From Legionella shakespearei DSM 23087 (lineage in GTDB: Bacteria; Pseudomonadota; Gammaproteobacteria; Legionellales; Legionellaceae), in NCBI RefSeq assembly GCF_000373765.1, contig NZ_KB892384.1, forward strand, positions 32,732 to 96,731: DNA of 64,000 nt, given 5' to 3'. The position numbers were made by a program, and so were the translations under genes. The notes under the pieces were generated by a model. That model saw nothing but the letters and a program-made list of their open reading frames with translations, made no database searches and was not told the DNA's origin. Position 1 is the stretch's first letter; each line of letters begins with the position of its first letter. Positions 26,803 to 35,401 of the stretch are shown piece after piece.

Positions 26803-27666
26803 TCATGACTGTGGTGCTGTGGCTTTTTTGTTCTCTGATACAGCAGGAGTTGTAACAGCTGCTGATGAGGTGTCGTTGATGGGGGTGGCGGTGTTGCCTT
26901 TTAAGGCTTCTTCCAGGGTAATAAATTTATAGCCATTGCTCTTGTACATTTCAATAATATCGCCAAGGCATAGGCTGTTGAGCAAATTAGCGTGGATTAA
27001 CAGAATTTGTTTCCCCGGTTGGTTGCCTGCTTTTTTTGCCCTTTCCTCAGCCCTTAGGGTTTGTTTCCATATATAAGCCAGGTATCTTTTCTTAAATTGA
27101 GGAAGATTTGCTGGTCTTTTGCTGTAAGGGATTCTATAAAACTGGGCATTAAACTCATAATCCTTCGAGTCTACAGTAACAGGAGCAATAGTGTATTGAT
27201 GTTCAGCAAGCCACTCATGAACCTTTTGTTTCTTCTCGCCAGTTCCTTCAGCAAGATAAGGATAACGGAAGTATTTGGGTTGCGTCATTACAGGGGTTAA
27301 TTTGGCATCAGCCTTTTCTATATCGGCAATGTATTTCTCTGCACTCATACCATTCAAACTGTGATGGGTGTAGGTGTGATTGCCCAAAGTGAAGCCTTGA
27401 TTGCGGAAGGTTTCCAAAAATTCCCATTCATTTTTGGCAATCGCGCCGCCAATAGCGAATCCAGTAGCCGGAACCTGATTTTCGACCAGAGTATTCACGA
27501 TGGCCATGAAACGATCCTGAGTTCTTTTTAAATTCGCTGGAGTGCTGGTGCCTGAACCTACGAAAGGTAAATCATCGATGGTAATTGCGATTTCACGCTC
27601 TTCAGCAAAGCATTGAGTATTTAATAAACAGAATAAAGCAGCTACACCAAACCAGCGTATAATCAT
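26803..27666 (-). CDS. Secreted polysaccharide deacetylase
   Basis: NodB-type carbohydrate esterase (CE4 family) of 287 residues, predicted to remove acetyl groups from peptidoglycan or another N-acetylated glycan. A signal peptide (about 1-21, ending QCFA) is followed by the catalytic and metal motif TIDD (D31, D32), NHTYTHHS (H97, H101), and RYPYL. The C-terminal 35 residues are Thr/Ala/Pro-rich. Located beside an MltA murein hydrolase, which suggests cell-wall modification, but they are separated by the chimeric ORF. Confidence 0.88.
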   Translation of the reverse strand: MIIRWFGVAALFCLLNTQCFAEEREIAITIDDLPFVGSGTSTPANLKRTQDRFMAIVNTLVENQVPATGFAIGGAIAKNEWEFLETFRNQGFTLGNHTYTHHSLNGMSAEKYIADIEKADAKLTPVMTQPKYFRYPYLAEGTGEKKQKVHEWLAEHQYTIAPVTVDSKDYEFNAQFYRIPYSKRPANLPQFKKRYLAYIWKQTLRAEERAKKAGNQPGKQILLIHANLLNSLCLGDIIEMYKSNGYKFITLEEALKGNTATPINDTSSAAVTTPAVSENKKATAPQS

Positions 27667-27861
27667 GTTGCCTCCCCACCCGGAATGTGAATATCCGTTG
27701 TTATTTTAATTTCTATATCTAACTATAGCTTATATTTTTAATTTGCACGCTTTTATGAAAAATAAGCGTGTTTATTTCGCTGACATTAAGTAAAATGCCT
27801 GTCAAATCTGAAGGTTATCAGGTTGTTTTGTTGTACTATTTTATTTAAAAAGGAGTCAGGG

Positions 27862-28356
27862 ATGGGGCAGGAAGTGCATGAGATCAATACGGAAAAGAGG
27901 GAAGAGCCAGGTCTGCTTGGCCAGGATGTTTATGAGAGTGCTACAAAATTTAATACGCGATTAGCAGGCATGGGTTCTGCTTCTCTTTATGTCTTGGGTA
28001 AAGTGGGTGGGCAGGTGACTGATAGCCATGTCGTCACTGCCGTAGGTGGTATGGTGGTGGGGGCCTTAGGCTTTTTTGGAAACCGCTATTTCAGATGCAG
28101 GGGAGATGATTCCGCCTACTCTTATATGGGAACCATTGTAGGAGGGGTGCAATTTGCGGCAGGTTTTTCCCTTCTTGCGTTAGAAGCATTTAATGCTTAT
28201 TACAATACAGGAGAAGCCAGCTCATTAATGAATGTTTTAACTGTGGCTGAAACCGCTTGTGCTGTAACTGAGAGTACCCTGGTGCTTATGAATGCTTATT
28301 TGTATAGTGATGGCCCGCCTAAAGCGGCACCTGCCGCCAGACCAAAGATGGATTGA
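27862..28356 (+). CDS. Small multi-pass membrane protein, unknown function
   Basis: A 164-residue protein starting MGQEVHEINTEKREEPGLLG with AGGAG upstream. About four hydrophobic segments follow (around 45-62, 67-83, 95-115 and 120-140) with many glycine and alanine residues. No family is recognised. Upstream AT-rich sequence probably holds its promoter. It starts the accessory island that continues to 36.5 kb. Confidence 0.68.
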   Translation: MGQEVHEINTEKREEPGLLGQDVYESATKFNTRLAGMGSASLYVLGKVGGQVTDSHVVTAVGGMVVGALGFFGNRYFRCRGDDSAYSYMGTIVGGVQFAAGFSLLALEAFNAYYNTGEASSLMNVLTVAETACAVTESTLVLMNAYLYSDGPPKAAPAARPKMD

Positions 28357-28362
28357 TACAGT

Positions 28363-28485
28363 CTGCCAGTATAACTGTTCCGCTTCCTTACGGTCGCGGC
28401 TCGGTTTTCGTGCGTTCGTATTGACTTCATCGTGCACCGGAAACCGAGCCGCGACCGTCAGGAAGCGGAACAGTTATACTGGCAG
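28363..28485. repeat. PAL-D palindromic repeat, copy 1
   Basis: Arms begin CTGCCAGTATAACTGTTCCG and run through the core ACGGTCGCGGCTCGGTTT, with a loop containing TGCGTTCGTATTGACTTCAT. Length is 123 bases. The same element recurs at 39463-39570; a PAL-C fragment follows at about 28505. Confidence 0.9.
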
Positions 28486-28556
28486 GGACAGCGAGTGTAC
28501 GGCTACGCCTAATACGGGCTACGGTTTTTTATATATTTAAATCAATCGATTATTCC

Positions 28557-31500
28557 TTACATCCGGGAAAAAGAGACCATCTTGCTTCTCTGATTTGACT
28601 TAAGCTCATCTTGCAGTTTCATCAACCATTCACGATTCGTAATCGCATTTTGTTGCGTTTGTGGATCCATAGTTCCATCAAAAGTCATCACATGAGCTAA
28701 ATGTTCTGAACGATGACATTCCTGATAAAAAATTTCGCCGGCCTCTGGATGGTTGTTAATTCCATTAAGCACTGTACGTAAATTAGGATGCGCGCCTATG
28801 CAAGCTCCCAGTCGTTTCAGGCAGGCTTTGTCTTTCCAATCGTACCAGGACAAATCCAGCACTTTCAGGCTTTTATTGTTTTCCAGATAATTGAGGCAAT
28901 CCTCATATTCGCTGGCTAAAGTAAAGCGGACTCCTGAATACGATAAATAAGACAACTGCTGTCCATTTGCTTGTGCCTGATTTAAGGCTTTGAACAATTG
29001 GTTCAGCCTGCTTTCCTGACCGGGCGCGCCTGTAAATTTATCACTGCATTTACGCAGGAACAGTTTTTCCAGCGAGCTGTTTTTGGCTAATGCCGTACAT
29101 AACTTCGCAAAATCCTGATCGCTTATTCCCGCCGGAGCAGGCAAACCAAGAAAGGCGAGGTTCAATTCTTTGATTTGGTTGTCTTCCAGTTTTTGCAAAA
29201 TAGCAGACAAATCAAAAGGAATGTATTTTCGATACAGAGCCAGCAGATTACCGCCTTTATCCTGATTTTTGGCATCATCCGCCGTGTAGTACCAGCCTTC
29301 GATGAACAGGTTGTTCGCATTGGGGCCAATCCAGCGTTTAAACAAGGTAGTTACTTCCATTGCGGTCAGCTTATCCAAATCCAGCCCCAGTTCTTTAATC
29401 ATAAGGACTGGATCAATCGATTGATATTGAGCGGGAATTGGAGTTTTATATTTTTTAGCTAAAGAAAGATTCAATCCAACACCTAAACGGATGCTCAGCG
29501 AAAGCAGTTTTAATTCCGTTTCGAGATTTTTGAAGGCACCATGAGTTAATGCACTGTTAAAAATGTCATAACAGTACCCCAGTTGCTTTTCTGCCAAAGC
29601 CAGATCTTCAAGAGCTTCTGTGGTCTGACGCAAACGTGTTTTTGCCGAGGCTCTTTCCAAAAGGAAAATTAATCCTTCAATAGGAGCTGCCTGAGTGTAA
29701 TCTGCCTTATGCAAGTAGTTCAGAGCCAGCAGGGAATCTTCCTTTTTCGTTTTGACCGGATCTCCCTGCGCATCAAAATCATCATAATCCTGACAATTGG
29801 AAAATTGGCGGCCTGATTTGTTGTAGGCAATCCCCATTTCCAGATGCAACACTTGCTTTAAAGCGCTTAGATGTTGGGCAATTTCTTTATTGCGTTTGTG
29901 CTTTTCTATAAATGCAAAACATTCGCGTAACTGATTGATGGCTAAATCAGGTATCACCTGTGCTCTGGCCAAATGAATGTTTGCCAATAATTGTAAATAA
30001 GTATGAAGGGGACTTTTATCTGATATCCTTTCTGCGTTTTGAATAAACGCGGTAAGATGCAGTTGTGCCTCTTCATAATTACCGGAAATCACATACAACC
30101 CGCCAAGAACGACCTGAGCACTTAACTTTTGATAAGCGGTCAGACCATTGAGTTCCACATAGGAGCGCAGTGCCTTAATAGCCATATGGTAGTCACCAAG
30201 ATAGTAAGCTTGATGTGCCAGTTGCAGTTGTTGTTCTGCGGGAATATCCAGCGGGGTGAAATTGGTATCCAGGGGCTTGATATCAATACCTCTGGCGAGT
30301 AATTCCTGCTTTGTCAGAAACTGGACATTATTTTGCTGTGCTATTTCAATGAGTTTATCCATTTGATGGTAATTAAAATCACCGGGTTCTGGCTTGAGTA
30401 TAGCGAGGCAACGATTTTTGTCCTTGGCATTCATTGGCATGAAAATTTGCGTGCCGCCGCCATCACACCAGACCTTTCTTCCTGTTTGTGACCAAAAATC
30501 CATTACGGCACTGGCTTTGGATACCGCAACCGGGCTAGGTAGTTCATCAATCACCACCAATTGGGCATGAACCCTGTCCATCAATTTGGTGGCATCGTTG
30601 GGATCGCTGATTTGATCGGCTATGCCTAGCTCGCTGGGTTTAAAGTGAATTTCATTGGTTGCATACTCGCCAAGCCATCCTTTGGGGCGCAGGTATTTGA
30701 ACAGCAAACTACCAACTGGAATGCGCATGAAATGAACCGGATTCCAGGTTTCTGCTGCATTCACATGGCTGGGAATAATATTTTTCGGCATGCGAGAAGT
30801 GGGATCTTTGGCGAATTCTTCATAAATCTGACCTAAAGCAATAGAGGCAATACCTTCAAGGCCTAAAGCTCTGGGATTAACCATTAAATTGGCATAGAGC
30901 ATGTCCTGGAGAAAGTTAATCTTTTTCATTTGAATGGATTCACCTTGTCTGGTGAAATAATTGTTAGGGCGATATAAGCTATTTTTTGAAGGATTGATAT
31001 TAAAAAGGTTTCCAGCATCAAATTGTTGCATCATCAGTTTAATAAACTGCATGAAGGTGGTGGTAAGTATCCTGCTGGTGTCTTTTAGAGTCGTTTTAAA
31101 CGTGGTGAGCAGTGAATCCATGCTTTCCAGAGCGGGTTGATAAAAAGAGTGTTCTTGTCCTTCTTCATCTAATCCTCTGATTAATTTGGCTTTTGGATTA
31201 CGGCGGGCTTCTGCGGCCATTCTTTTTAATTCGGGTGCAGTAATTAAAATGATTCGATCATTTTCTGAAAACTCAAGAAGGGTGTGTGCCAGTGCCACCA
31301 AATGTGCTGCGTTTTCTTCCTGGTTCAGTTGTTGCAGAAGTGCTGCAATTTGAGTGCTCAATGGAGGTTGTACTGTATTTAACAGTTCCTCTGCATGATT
31401 TCTGATTAAAGCATAATCTTCTGTACTGTAGGGTTGGTCTTTGGGGTGTTCATAGCAAATGCTTACTGCGGCAGCATAGGCTTTGGCTACTTTTTGTAAA

Positions 31501-32084
31501 TAGTTATTGGAATCAATGAGTAATTGCTGTTGTTCTTCCTGTGAGCCATATACAGGAACAATGATATTTGCATGGAAGGAAATACTGCGTTTCTCTTTAT
31601 TGATGAACGCGTTTAAATTAGCGGCTACTTCTGCCACGGTCCTTCCGGGGCCAGCATGCAGCTCGGCAAGGGCTAATTGCATCTGATCTTTACAGGCAGC
31701 ATACAAGGGGTAACCCAGTTCTTCATGTAATTCACGTAAGGCGCCATCCATTAAGGTTACATCCTGATCTTCAATCAGGCCAGTAGCAGAAACCAGTACT
31801 CCCCGGGCATTGTCGCCTTTACGCTGGCTGTGTGCGCCTGCAAAAAGCAAAGTCCCATCGTCTTGCAACAGGCATGGGGTGATGCCGGCATTGCAGCGTA
31901 TCTTTGTATTCAGTAGTTCTTGCAGTTTCAGGGGATCCAGAGTGGGTTGGCTTTGTTGCAGAATATGCAGCAACTCATCATCTGTCAGTTCAGGGTGATT
32001 GAGAATATGAGCTTTGATGAACTGGCCGTATGTCTGGTTTAGAAAATCTTTAGAAAAAAATGAATCAAAGGGTAGGGTAAACAT
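28557..32084 (-). CDS. Large mosaic protein: Nudix-like, TPR and leucine-rich-repeat regions (candidate Dot/Icm effector)
   Basis: An 1175-residue soluble protein. Residues about 60-180 resemble a Nudix fold: ITPCLLQDDGTLLFAGAHSQ, ARGVLVSATGLIEDQD and GALRELHEELGY, the last matching the REUxEExGU half of the Nudix box, although the glycine-glutamate spacing before it is off by one. Residues about 620-720 look like TPR repeats (AHQAYYLGDYHMAIKALRSY, GGLYVISGNYEEAQLHL). Residues about 985-1125 resemble leucine-rich repeats (IKELNLAFLGL, LEKLFLRKC, LKVLDLSWYDW). Eukaryote-like modular structure and size fit Legionella translocated effectors; secretion is inferred. Confidence 0.78.
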   Translation of the reverse strand: MFTLPFDSFFSKDFLNQTYGQFIKAHILNHPELTDDELLHILQQSQPTLDPLKLQELLNTKIRCNAGITPCLLQDDGTLLFAGAHSQRKGDNARGVLVSATGLIEDQDVTLMDGALRELHEELGYPLYAACKDQMQLALAELHAGPGRTVAEVAANLNAFINKEKRSISFHANIIVPVYGSQEEQQQLLIDSNNYLQKVAKAYAAAVSICYEHPKDQPYSTEDYALIRNHAEELLNTVQPPLSTQIAALLQQLNQEENAAHLVALAHTLLEFSENDRIILITAPELKRMAAEARRNPKAKLIRGLDEEGQEHSFYQPALESMDSLLTTFKTTLKDTSRILTTTFMQFIKLMMQQFDAGNLFNINPSKNSLYRPNNYFTRQGESIQMKKINFLQDMLYANLMVNPRALGLEGIASIALGQIYEEFAKDPTSRMPKNIIPSHVNAAETWNPVHFMRIPVGSLLFKYLRPKGWLGEYATNEIHFKPSELGIADQISDPNDATKLMDRVHAQLVVIDELPSPVAVSKASAVMDFWSQTGRKVWCDGGGTQIFMPMNAKDKNRCLAILKPEPGDFNYHQMDKLIEIAQQNNVQFLTKQELLARGIDIKPLDTNFTPLDIPAEQQLQLAHQAYYLGDYHMAIKALRSYVELNGLTAYQKLSAQVVLGGLYVISGNYEEAQLHLTAFIQNAERISDKSPLHTYLQLLANIHLARAQVIPDLAINQLRECFAFIEKHKRNKEIAQHLSALKQVLHLEMGIAYNKSGRQFSNCQDYDDFDAQGDPVKTKKEDSLLALNYLHKADYTQAAPIEGLIFLLERASAKTRLRQTTEALEDLALAEKQLGYCYDIFNSALTHGAFKNLETELKLLSLSIRLGVGLNLSLAKKYKTPIPAQYQSIDPVLMIKELGLDLDKLTAMEVTTLFKRWIGPNANNLFIEGWYYTADDAKNQDKGGNLLALYRKYIPFDLSAILQKLEDNQIKELNLAFLGLPAPAGISDQDFAKLCTALAKNSSLEKLFLRKCSDKFTGAPGQESRLNQLFKALNQAQANGQQLSYLSYSGVRFTLASEYEDCLNYLENNKSLKVLDLSWYDWKDKACLKRLGACIGAHPNLRTVLNGINNHPEAGEIFYQECHRSEHLAHVMTFDGTMDPQTQQNAITNREWLMKLQDELKSNQRSKMVSFSRM

Positions 32085-32198
32085 GGTTCTACGTCCTTAA
32101 CAAGGTTGGTGTGTTTATGTGGAGGTCGGGTTAGGATTGGCCCGTGTGGGGTTGTAGCCCGGCAGCTTAAAGCTGACTTTTCTACACCCTTTACCATT

Positions 32199-32319
32199 CC
32201 CCGAGCCACGTCGTCCTGAGCGCGTCTTTTTGCGCGAAGGATCTCCTGAAAGGGGCATGGTGCCAGCATTTGGAGATCCTTCGCGCAAAAAGACGCGCTC
32301 AGGACGACGTGGATCGGGG
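32199..32319. repeat. PAL-A palindromic repeat, copy 4
   Basis: 48-base arms (32199-32246, 32272-32319) with one mismatch. The stem reads CTTTTTGCGCG instead of CTTTTGGCGCG, and the opposite arm carries the matching CGCGCAAAAAG, so the change is compensated. It lies in a 389-base gap that otherwise holds only PAL-E copy 2. Confidence 0.9.
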
Positions 32320-32372
32320 ATACGGCTAACACCTGATACGAGCTAAAATGCCACTAAACTCTGGCAGGGTCT

Positions 32373-32438
32373 GTAGCCCGGTCTGCTTGCAGCCGGGATG
32401 GTGCCACTTTGATCCCGGCTGCAAGCAGACCGGGCTAC
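32373..32438. repeat. PAL-E palindromic repeat, copy 2
   Basis: Perfect 27-base arms (32373-32399 and 32412-32438) with a 12-base loop, core GTAGCCCGGTCTGCTTGCAG. It is joined to PAL-A copy 4 by a spacer that also occurs at 18411-18466. Confidence 0.92.
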
Positions 32439-32473
32439 AACCGTGCGGAGCTAGCCCAACCTGCGATCTACGA

Positions 32474-34120
32474 TTACAGTTTTGCAGCTGCACTTAACTC
32501 TTCAACTGGTGCGTTCAGGCTTCTTGCAATCTCACAGGGTTTGGAGATGAAAGGAGTAAAGAATGCCATGTAAGAGCTGATTCGGCTGGCGTCAAAGCTT
32601 AAGTTGGGATGAAGATTGCTGTAGACAGAGTTGATTTGCGCCTCAACTTGAGCTGTCACTTTTTTATCATCCAATTGAGCTAACCAATTTTTAGCACTTG
32701 CAATTTCTGATTCAACCTCATCTGTTACGTGTGCTTGTAAGGTTCTGACAATGGCCTTAAAGATGTCTTTATTTCGCGCTTTGATAAACTCAGGAGTAGC
32801 TCTGTCTTTGCTCAATATCTTTTGCAAAGGTTCATAGTCTTCAACACCGCGTGGTTTAAATACCGAATCATCGAATAATCTGCTTAATAAGGTCTCTTTA
32901 TCACCCGCTTTAAGTGTATTTTCCCAACCCAAAGCCACTTCAGTAGAGCGTGGAATTTTAAAATCGTTTTGTCTTGGCAGACGTGGGCCGGTTAAATCAA
33001 TATTTACCAGTTCCCAATGATTTTCTTTTTCAACAAGAACCATATTGTCCATGCCTAAGTCAGCACTTTCACCCATTAAATGACGGAATAAAATTCCAGC
33101 ACACAGACCTTTGATTGGCTTGTTCTGGAGTTTTTCTTCTAATCGTTGCACACCTCTGGCAATCCATGCGTCATTGTCTTCACCTGGCTTTTGATCCATT
33201 GCAAAAGAGTCTACCAGGAATTTTTGCAGGCTTATTGCATTAGGTACAAGGCTTGAAATCTGATATAACCCCATCTGATTGTGAGTGACTAATAAATGAT
33301 GGTCTGCAAGAGTAATACCTGGAACTACAGAGTTCATGTAGATATTATTTAATTGTTGTCCGAATGCACACATCTGATCAGTGAATGCACAATAGGCAAA
33401 CATGTCACGTAAATCGGGTTTACTTTGAAACAATTTTTCAGCAAGAGCATATACTTCATTCGTCGTAAGCGTTTGCTGTTCTGGAGTTTTATCTTTAGAT
33501 TGTGCTCTGTCTGTGCGAGCCTGCATTATGTTGTCGAGTAGTCTGGTGCCTTCATCAGAGTTTAAAAATTCAGAAAAACCGTCAGTAATGTCCTTTTTTA
33601 ATTTGCTTTCTTTAGTTTTTTTCGCGGTTTCACGAGCAATTTTATCTTCTGGAGACTCGTTTTTTGGTGCTTGAGGTTCTGTCAAACGCAAGTAGTTACC
33701 CACAACATAACCTAATAAAGTAGACCATTTTGTGCTGGATTTCAGAGTATCTTCTGTTGCTTTAGCGATGGTTTCAGCAACTTTACGTCTCTTGGCAGGA
33801 GGCAGACTGGAGAAATTCTCAAGATCATGTTTCAGTTCTTCAGAAGAATTTAAAGCAATTTGGAAGTCGCTGTACACTTTAAGGTATTGTTCCAAAGCCT
33901 GCATTAATAAAGAAAAATTAATACCTACTTTAGCAATTGCTTCCTGACCACGAAATGCAAACACATGACCAACATCTGTGCCGCCTGGCTTTTCTCTGAG
34001 ATAAGGTAATTCTGTCTGGGTATTTCTGTCACCCATGTTCGCATCGGTTGCGATGACAAAACCGGTGAAAGGATTTGCTTCGGTTGGTTGGAATATACTA
34101 CGTTCTATTCTATCTTGCAT
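32474..34120 (-). CDS. Kinase-fold-like protein (candidate Dot/Icm effector)
   Basis: A 548-residue soluble protein. Residues 345-380 include a pattern like a protein or lipid kinase active site: D354-xxxx-N359 in ESADLGMDNM followed 16 residues later by D375 in ELVNIDLTGP. This matches the catalytic D-x4-N and metal-binding D spacing of PKA/HipA/PIK-like kinases. GHVFAFRGQEAIAKV (about 51-65) could supply the ATP-binding lysine (K64). The C terminus VEELSAAAKL has the glutamate pair and hydrophobic end typical of Dot/Icm signals. No family is recognised with certainty. Confidence 0.68.
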   Translation of the reverse strand: MQDRIERSIFQPTEANPFTGFVIATDANMGDRNTQTELPYLREKPGGTDVGHVFAFRGQEAIAKVGINFSLLMQALEQYLKVYSDFQIALNSSEELKHDLENFSSLPPAKRRKVAETIAKATEDTLKSSTKWSTLLGYVVGNYLRLTEPQAPKNESPEDKIARETAKKTKESKLKKDITDGFSEFLNSDEGTRLLDNIMQARTDRAQSKDKTPEQQTLTTNEVYALAEKLFQSKPDLRDMFAYCAFTDQMCAFGQQLNNIYMNSVVPGITLADHHLLVTHNQMGLYQISSLVPNAISLQKFLVDSFAMDQKPGEDNDAWIARGVQRLEEKLQNKPIKGLCAGILFRHLMGESADLGMDNMVLVEKENHWELVNIDLTGPRLPRQNDFKIPRSTEVALGWENTLKAGDKETLLSRLFDDSVFKPRGVEDYEPLQKILSKDRATPEFIKARNKDIFKAIVRTLQAHVTDEVESEIASAKNWLAQLDDKKVTAQVEAQINSVYSNLHPNLSFDASRISSYMAFFTPFISKPCEIARSLNAPVEELSAAAKL

Positions 34121-34240
34121 TGTTACGACTCCGTTAAAAAAGAGTCGTTATTTTCCTCTAAGTGTTCAAATTTTGTAATTCGCTGATCTACCTGGGTAGA
34201 TCTACCTATTGCAATTATGGCACATGTTATTGTTGATCAA

Positions 34241-34456
34241 GAAAACCGAGCCGCGACCGTGAGAGAATGTGGTAATAATCACCTACGTCCTGCGGCTTGT
34301 CCGCAGGATCCAGAAAATTCAGCGTAAATATGAAAGATATCAAATCTTTGTGCTCATTAGTAGATCGAACTGGATGCCGCGGACAAGCCGCGGCACGTAG
34401 AAAATATGGGCAAATTGTATTATACAACTTTCTCTTACGGTCGCGGCTCGGTTTTC
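34241..34456. repeat. PAL-D outer arms (copy 3) with a PAL-B variant nested inside
   Basis: Outer 26-base arms 34241-34266 and 34431-34456 (core GAAAACCGAGCCGCGACCGT) pair with one mismatch. Between them lies a divergent PAL-B (34283-34400) whose arms read CTACGTCCTGCGGCTTGTCC and GGACAAGCCGCGGCACGTAG. Confidence 0.85.
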
Positions 34457-34644
34457 ATTAGATAATTTCCTGGACGCGAAATTAAAAGTGCCTTTTTTTA
34501 AAATGATAGGGTACAATGCCAAGCGCGTAGAAATAACGCTATAAAATCAAAAAAAATGCAGCATCAGATCTATTACCTGCCAGATTGATACAAGGCAACG
34601 AATAGTAATGGACTTATTTAACAATGATTGACATGAGGTAAATG
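34457..34644. other. Non-coding AT-rich stretch
   Basis: Nothing beyond AT-rich sequence is seen. A GAGG ribosome site at 34635-34638 serves the next gene, and the promoter of that gene is presumably here. Confidence 0.4.
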
Positions 34645-35199
34645 ATGAGATCAAAGATAGAGAAAGACGACGATAATACAAATTACAGCTTTTTATTAAA
34701 ATGTATGGCTGCTATGGGGGCTGCCGCAATCGCTGGAGGAATCCTGACTGCCCTTGCGATCACTGCATCTACAGCTACTACAGCCACAGGTTTAGCTGCT
34801 GGAACTGCTCTTGCCTTTTCACCCATTATTCCAATAATTGCCATAGCGGCTATCATTGGGGCAGTGTGTCTCTTACCCTTATTGTTTATTGGCAGCAGTA
34901 CTACCTATGTATCCAGCAGCACTCCCAGTTATTGGGGCGGTTCTTACGGTTATACACCTGCTTTATTTGCACCAAGCCCTGTATATTATCCAAGAACAAC
35001 AACCAGCACGACACATCATCACCCAAGCAGTGGTGGAGGCTGGGGTGGCACTGTCCATACTCATCCAGGCAGCGGTTCTAACACCCATGTACATAGCGGT
35101 GGTTTGTTTGGGGGCAGTTCCAACACTCATGGACATAGTAGTAGCGTCTTTAGTGGTGGCCCTGGTCATAGTGGCGGTACTGTACACGGCCATCGATAG
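34645..35199 (+). CDS. Membrane protein with His/Gly/Ser-rich tail
   Basis: A 184-residue protein. Two hydrophobic segments (about 18-45 and 52-82), rich in alanine, glycine and isoleucine, are followed by a tail of about 100 residues of low complexity. That tail is rich in serine, threonine, glycine and histidine, with repeating units such as NTHVHSGG and NTHGHSSS, giving about 17 histidines. This could bind transition metals or be a surface or secreted low-complexity tail; no family is recognised. Two adjacent ATG codons (34642 and 34645) fit, the second having better spacing. Confidence 0.65.
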   Translation: MRSKIEKDDDNTNYSFLLKCMAAMGAAAIAGGILTALAITASTATTATGLAAGTALAFSPIIPIIAIAAIIGAVCLLPLLFIGSSTTYVSSSTPSYWGGSYGYTPALFAPSPVYYPRTTTSTTHHHPSSGGGWGGTVHTHPGSGSNTHVHSGGLFGGSSNTHGHSSSVFSGGPGHSGGTVHGHR

Positions 35200-35227
35200 T
35201 CGTAATGCTATTGTATTCTACAACAGG

Positions 35228-35363
35228 CACTGCCATTAAGTTAAGGAATTCCGCCGTCCCGCGGCTTGTCCGCGGGATCCAGGAATCTCTCTCCGAACTT
35301 AGATCTCTGGATACCGCGGACAAGCCGCGGGACGGCGGAGTAGCGCTTAACTTAATGGCAATG
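35228..35363. repeat. PAL-B palindromic repeat, copy 5, with extended arms
   Basis: The 90-base core (35250-35339) is flanked by CACTGCCATTAAGTTAA and its near-perfect complement, extending the stem. It lies in the convergent gap between the His-rich protein gene and the 366-residue membrane protein gene. Confidence 0.92.
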
Positions 35364-35401
35364 TTTACAACAGGGTGGGAAACCGCCCTGCTGTAGATTT
35401 A

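Noticed and set aside
32039..32332. 97-codon minus-strand ORF.
   Set aside because: Consists of PAL-A copy 4 and the upstream region of the Nudix-like gene; shares peptides with other palindrome ORFs.
34227..34522. Two short minus-strand ORFs with recurring peptides such as NRAATVRE.
   Set aside because: Translation of PAL-D and PAL-B elements.
34701..35239. Cys- and Tyr-rich ORFs in other frames of the His-rich gene.
   Set aside because: Alternative frames of a repetitive coding region; the frame at 34645 has the ribosome site and a sensible membrane topology.
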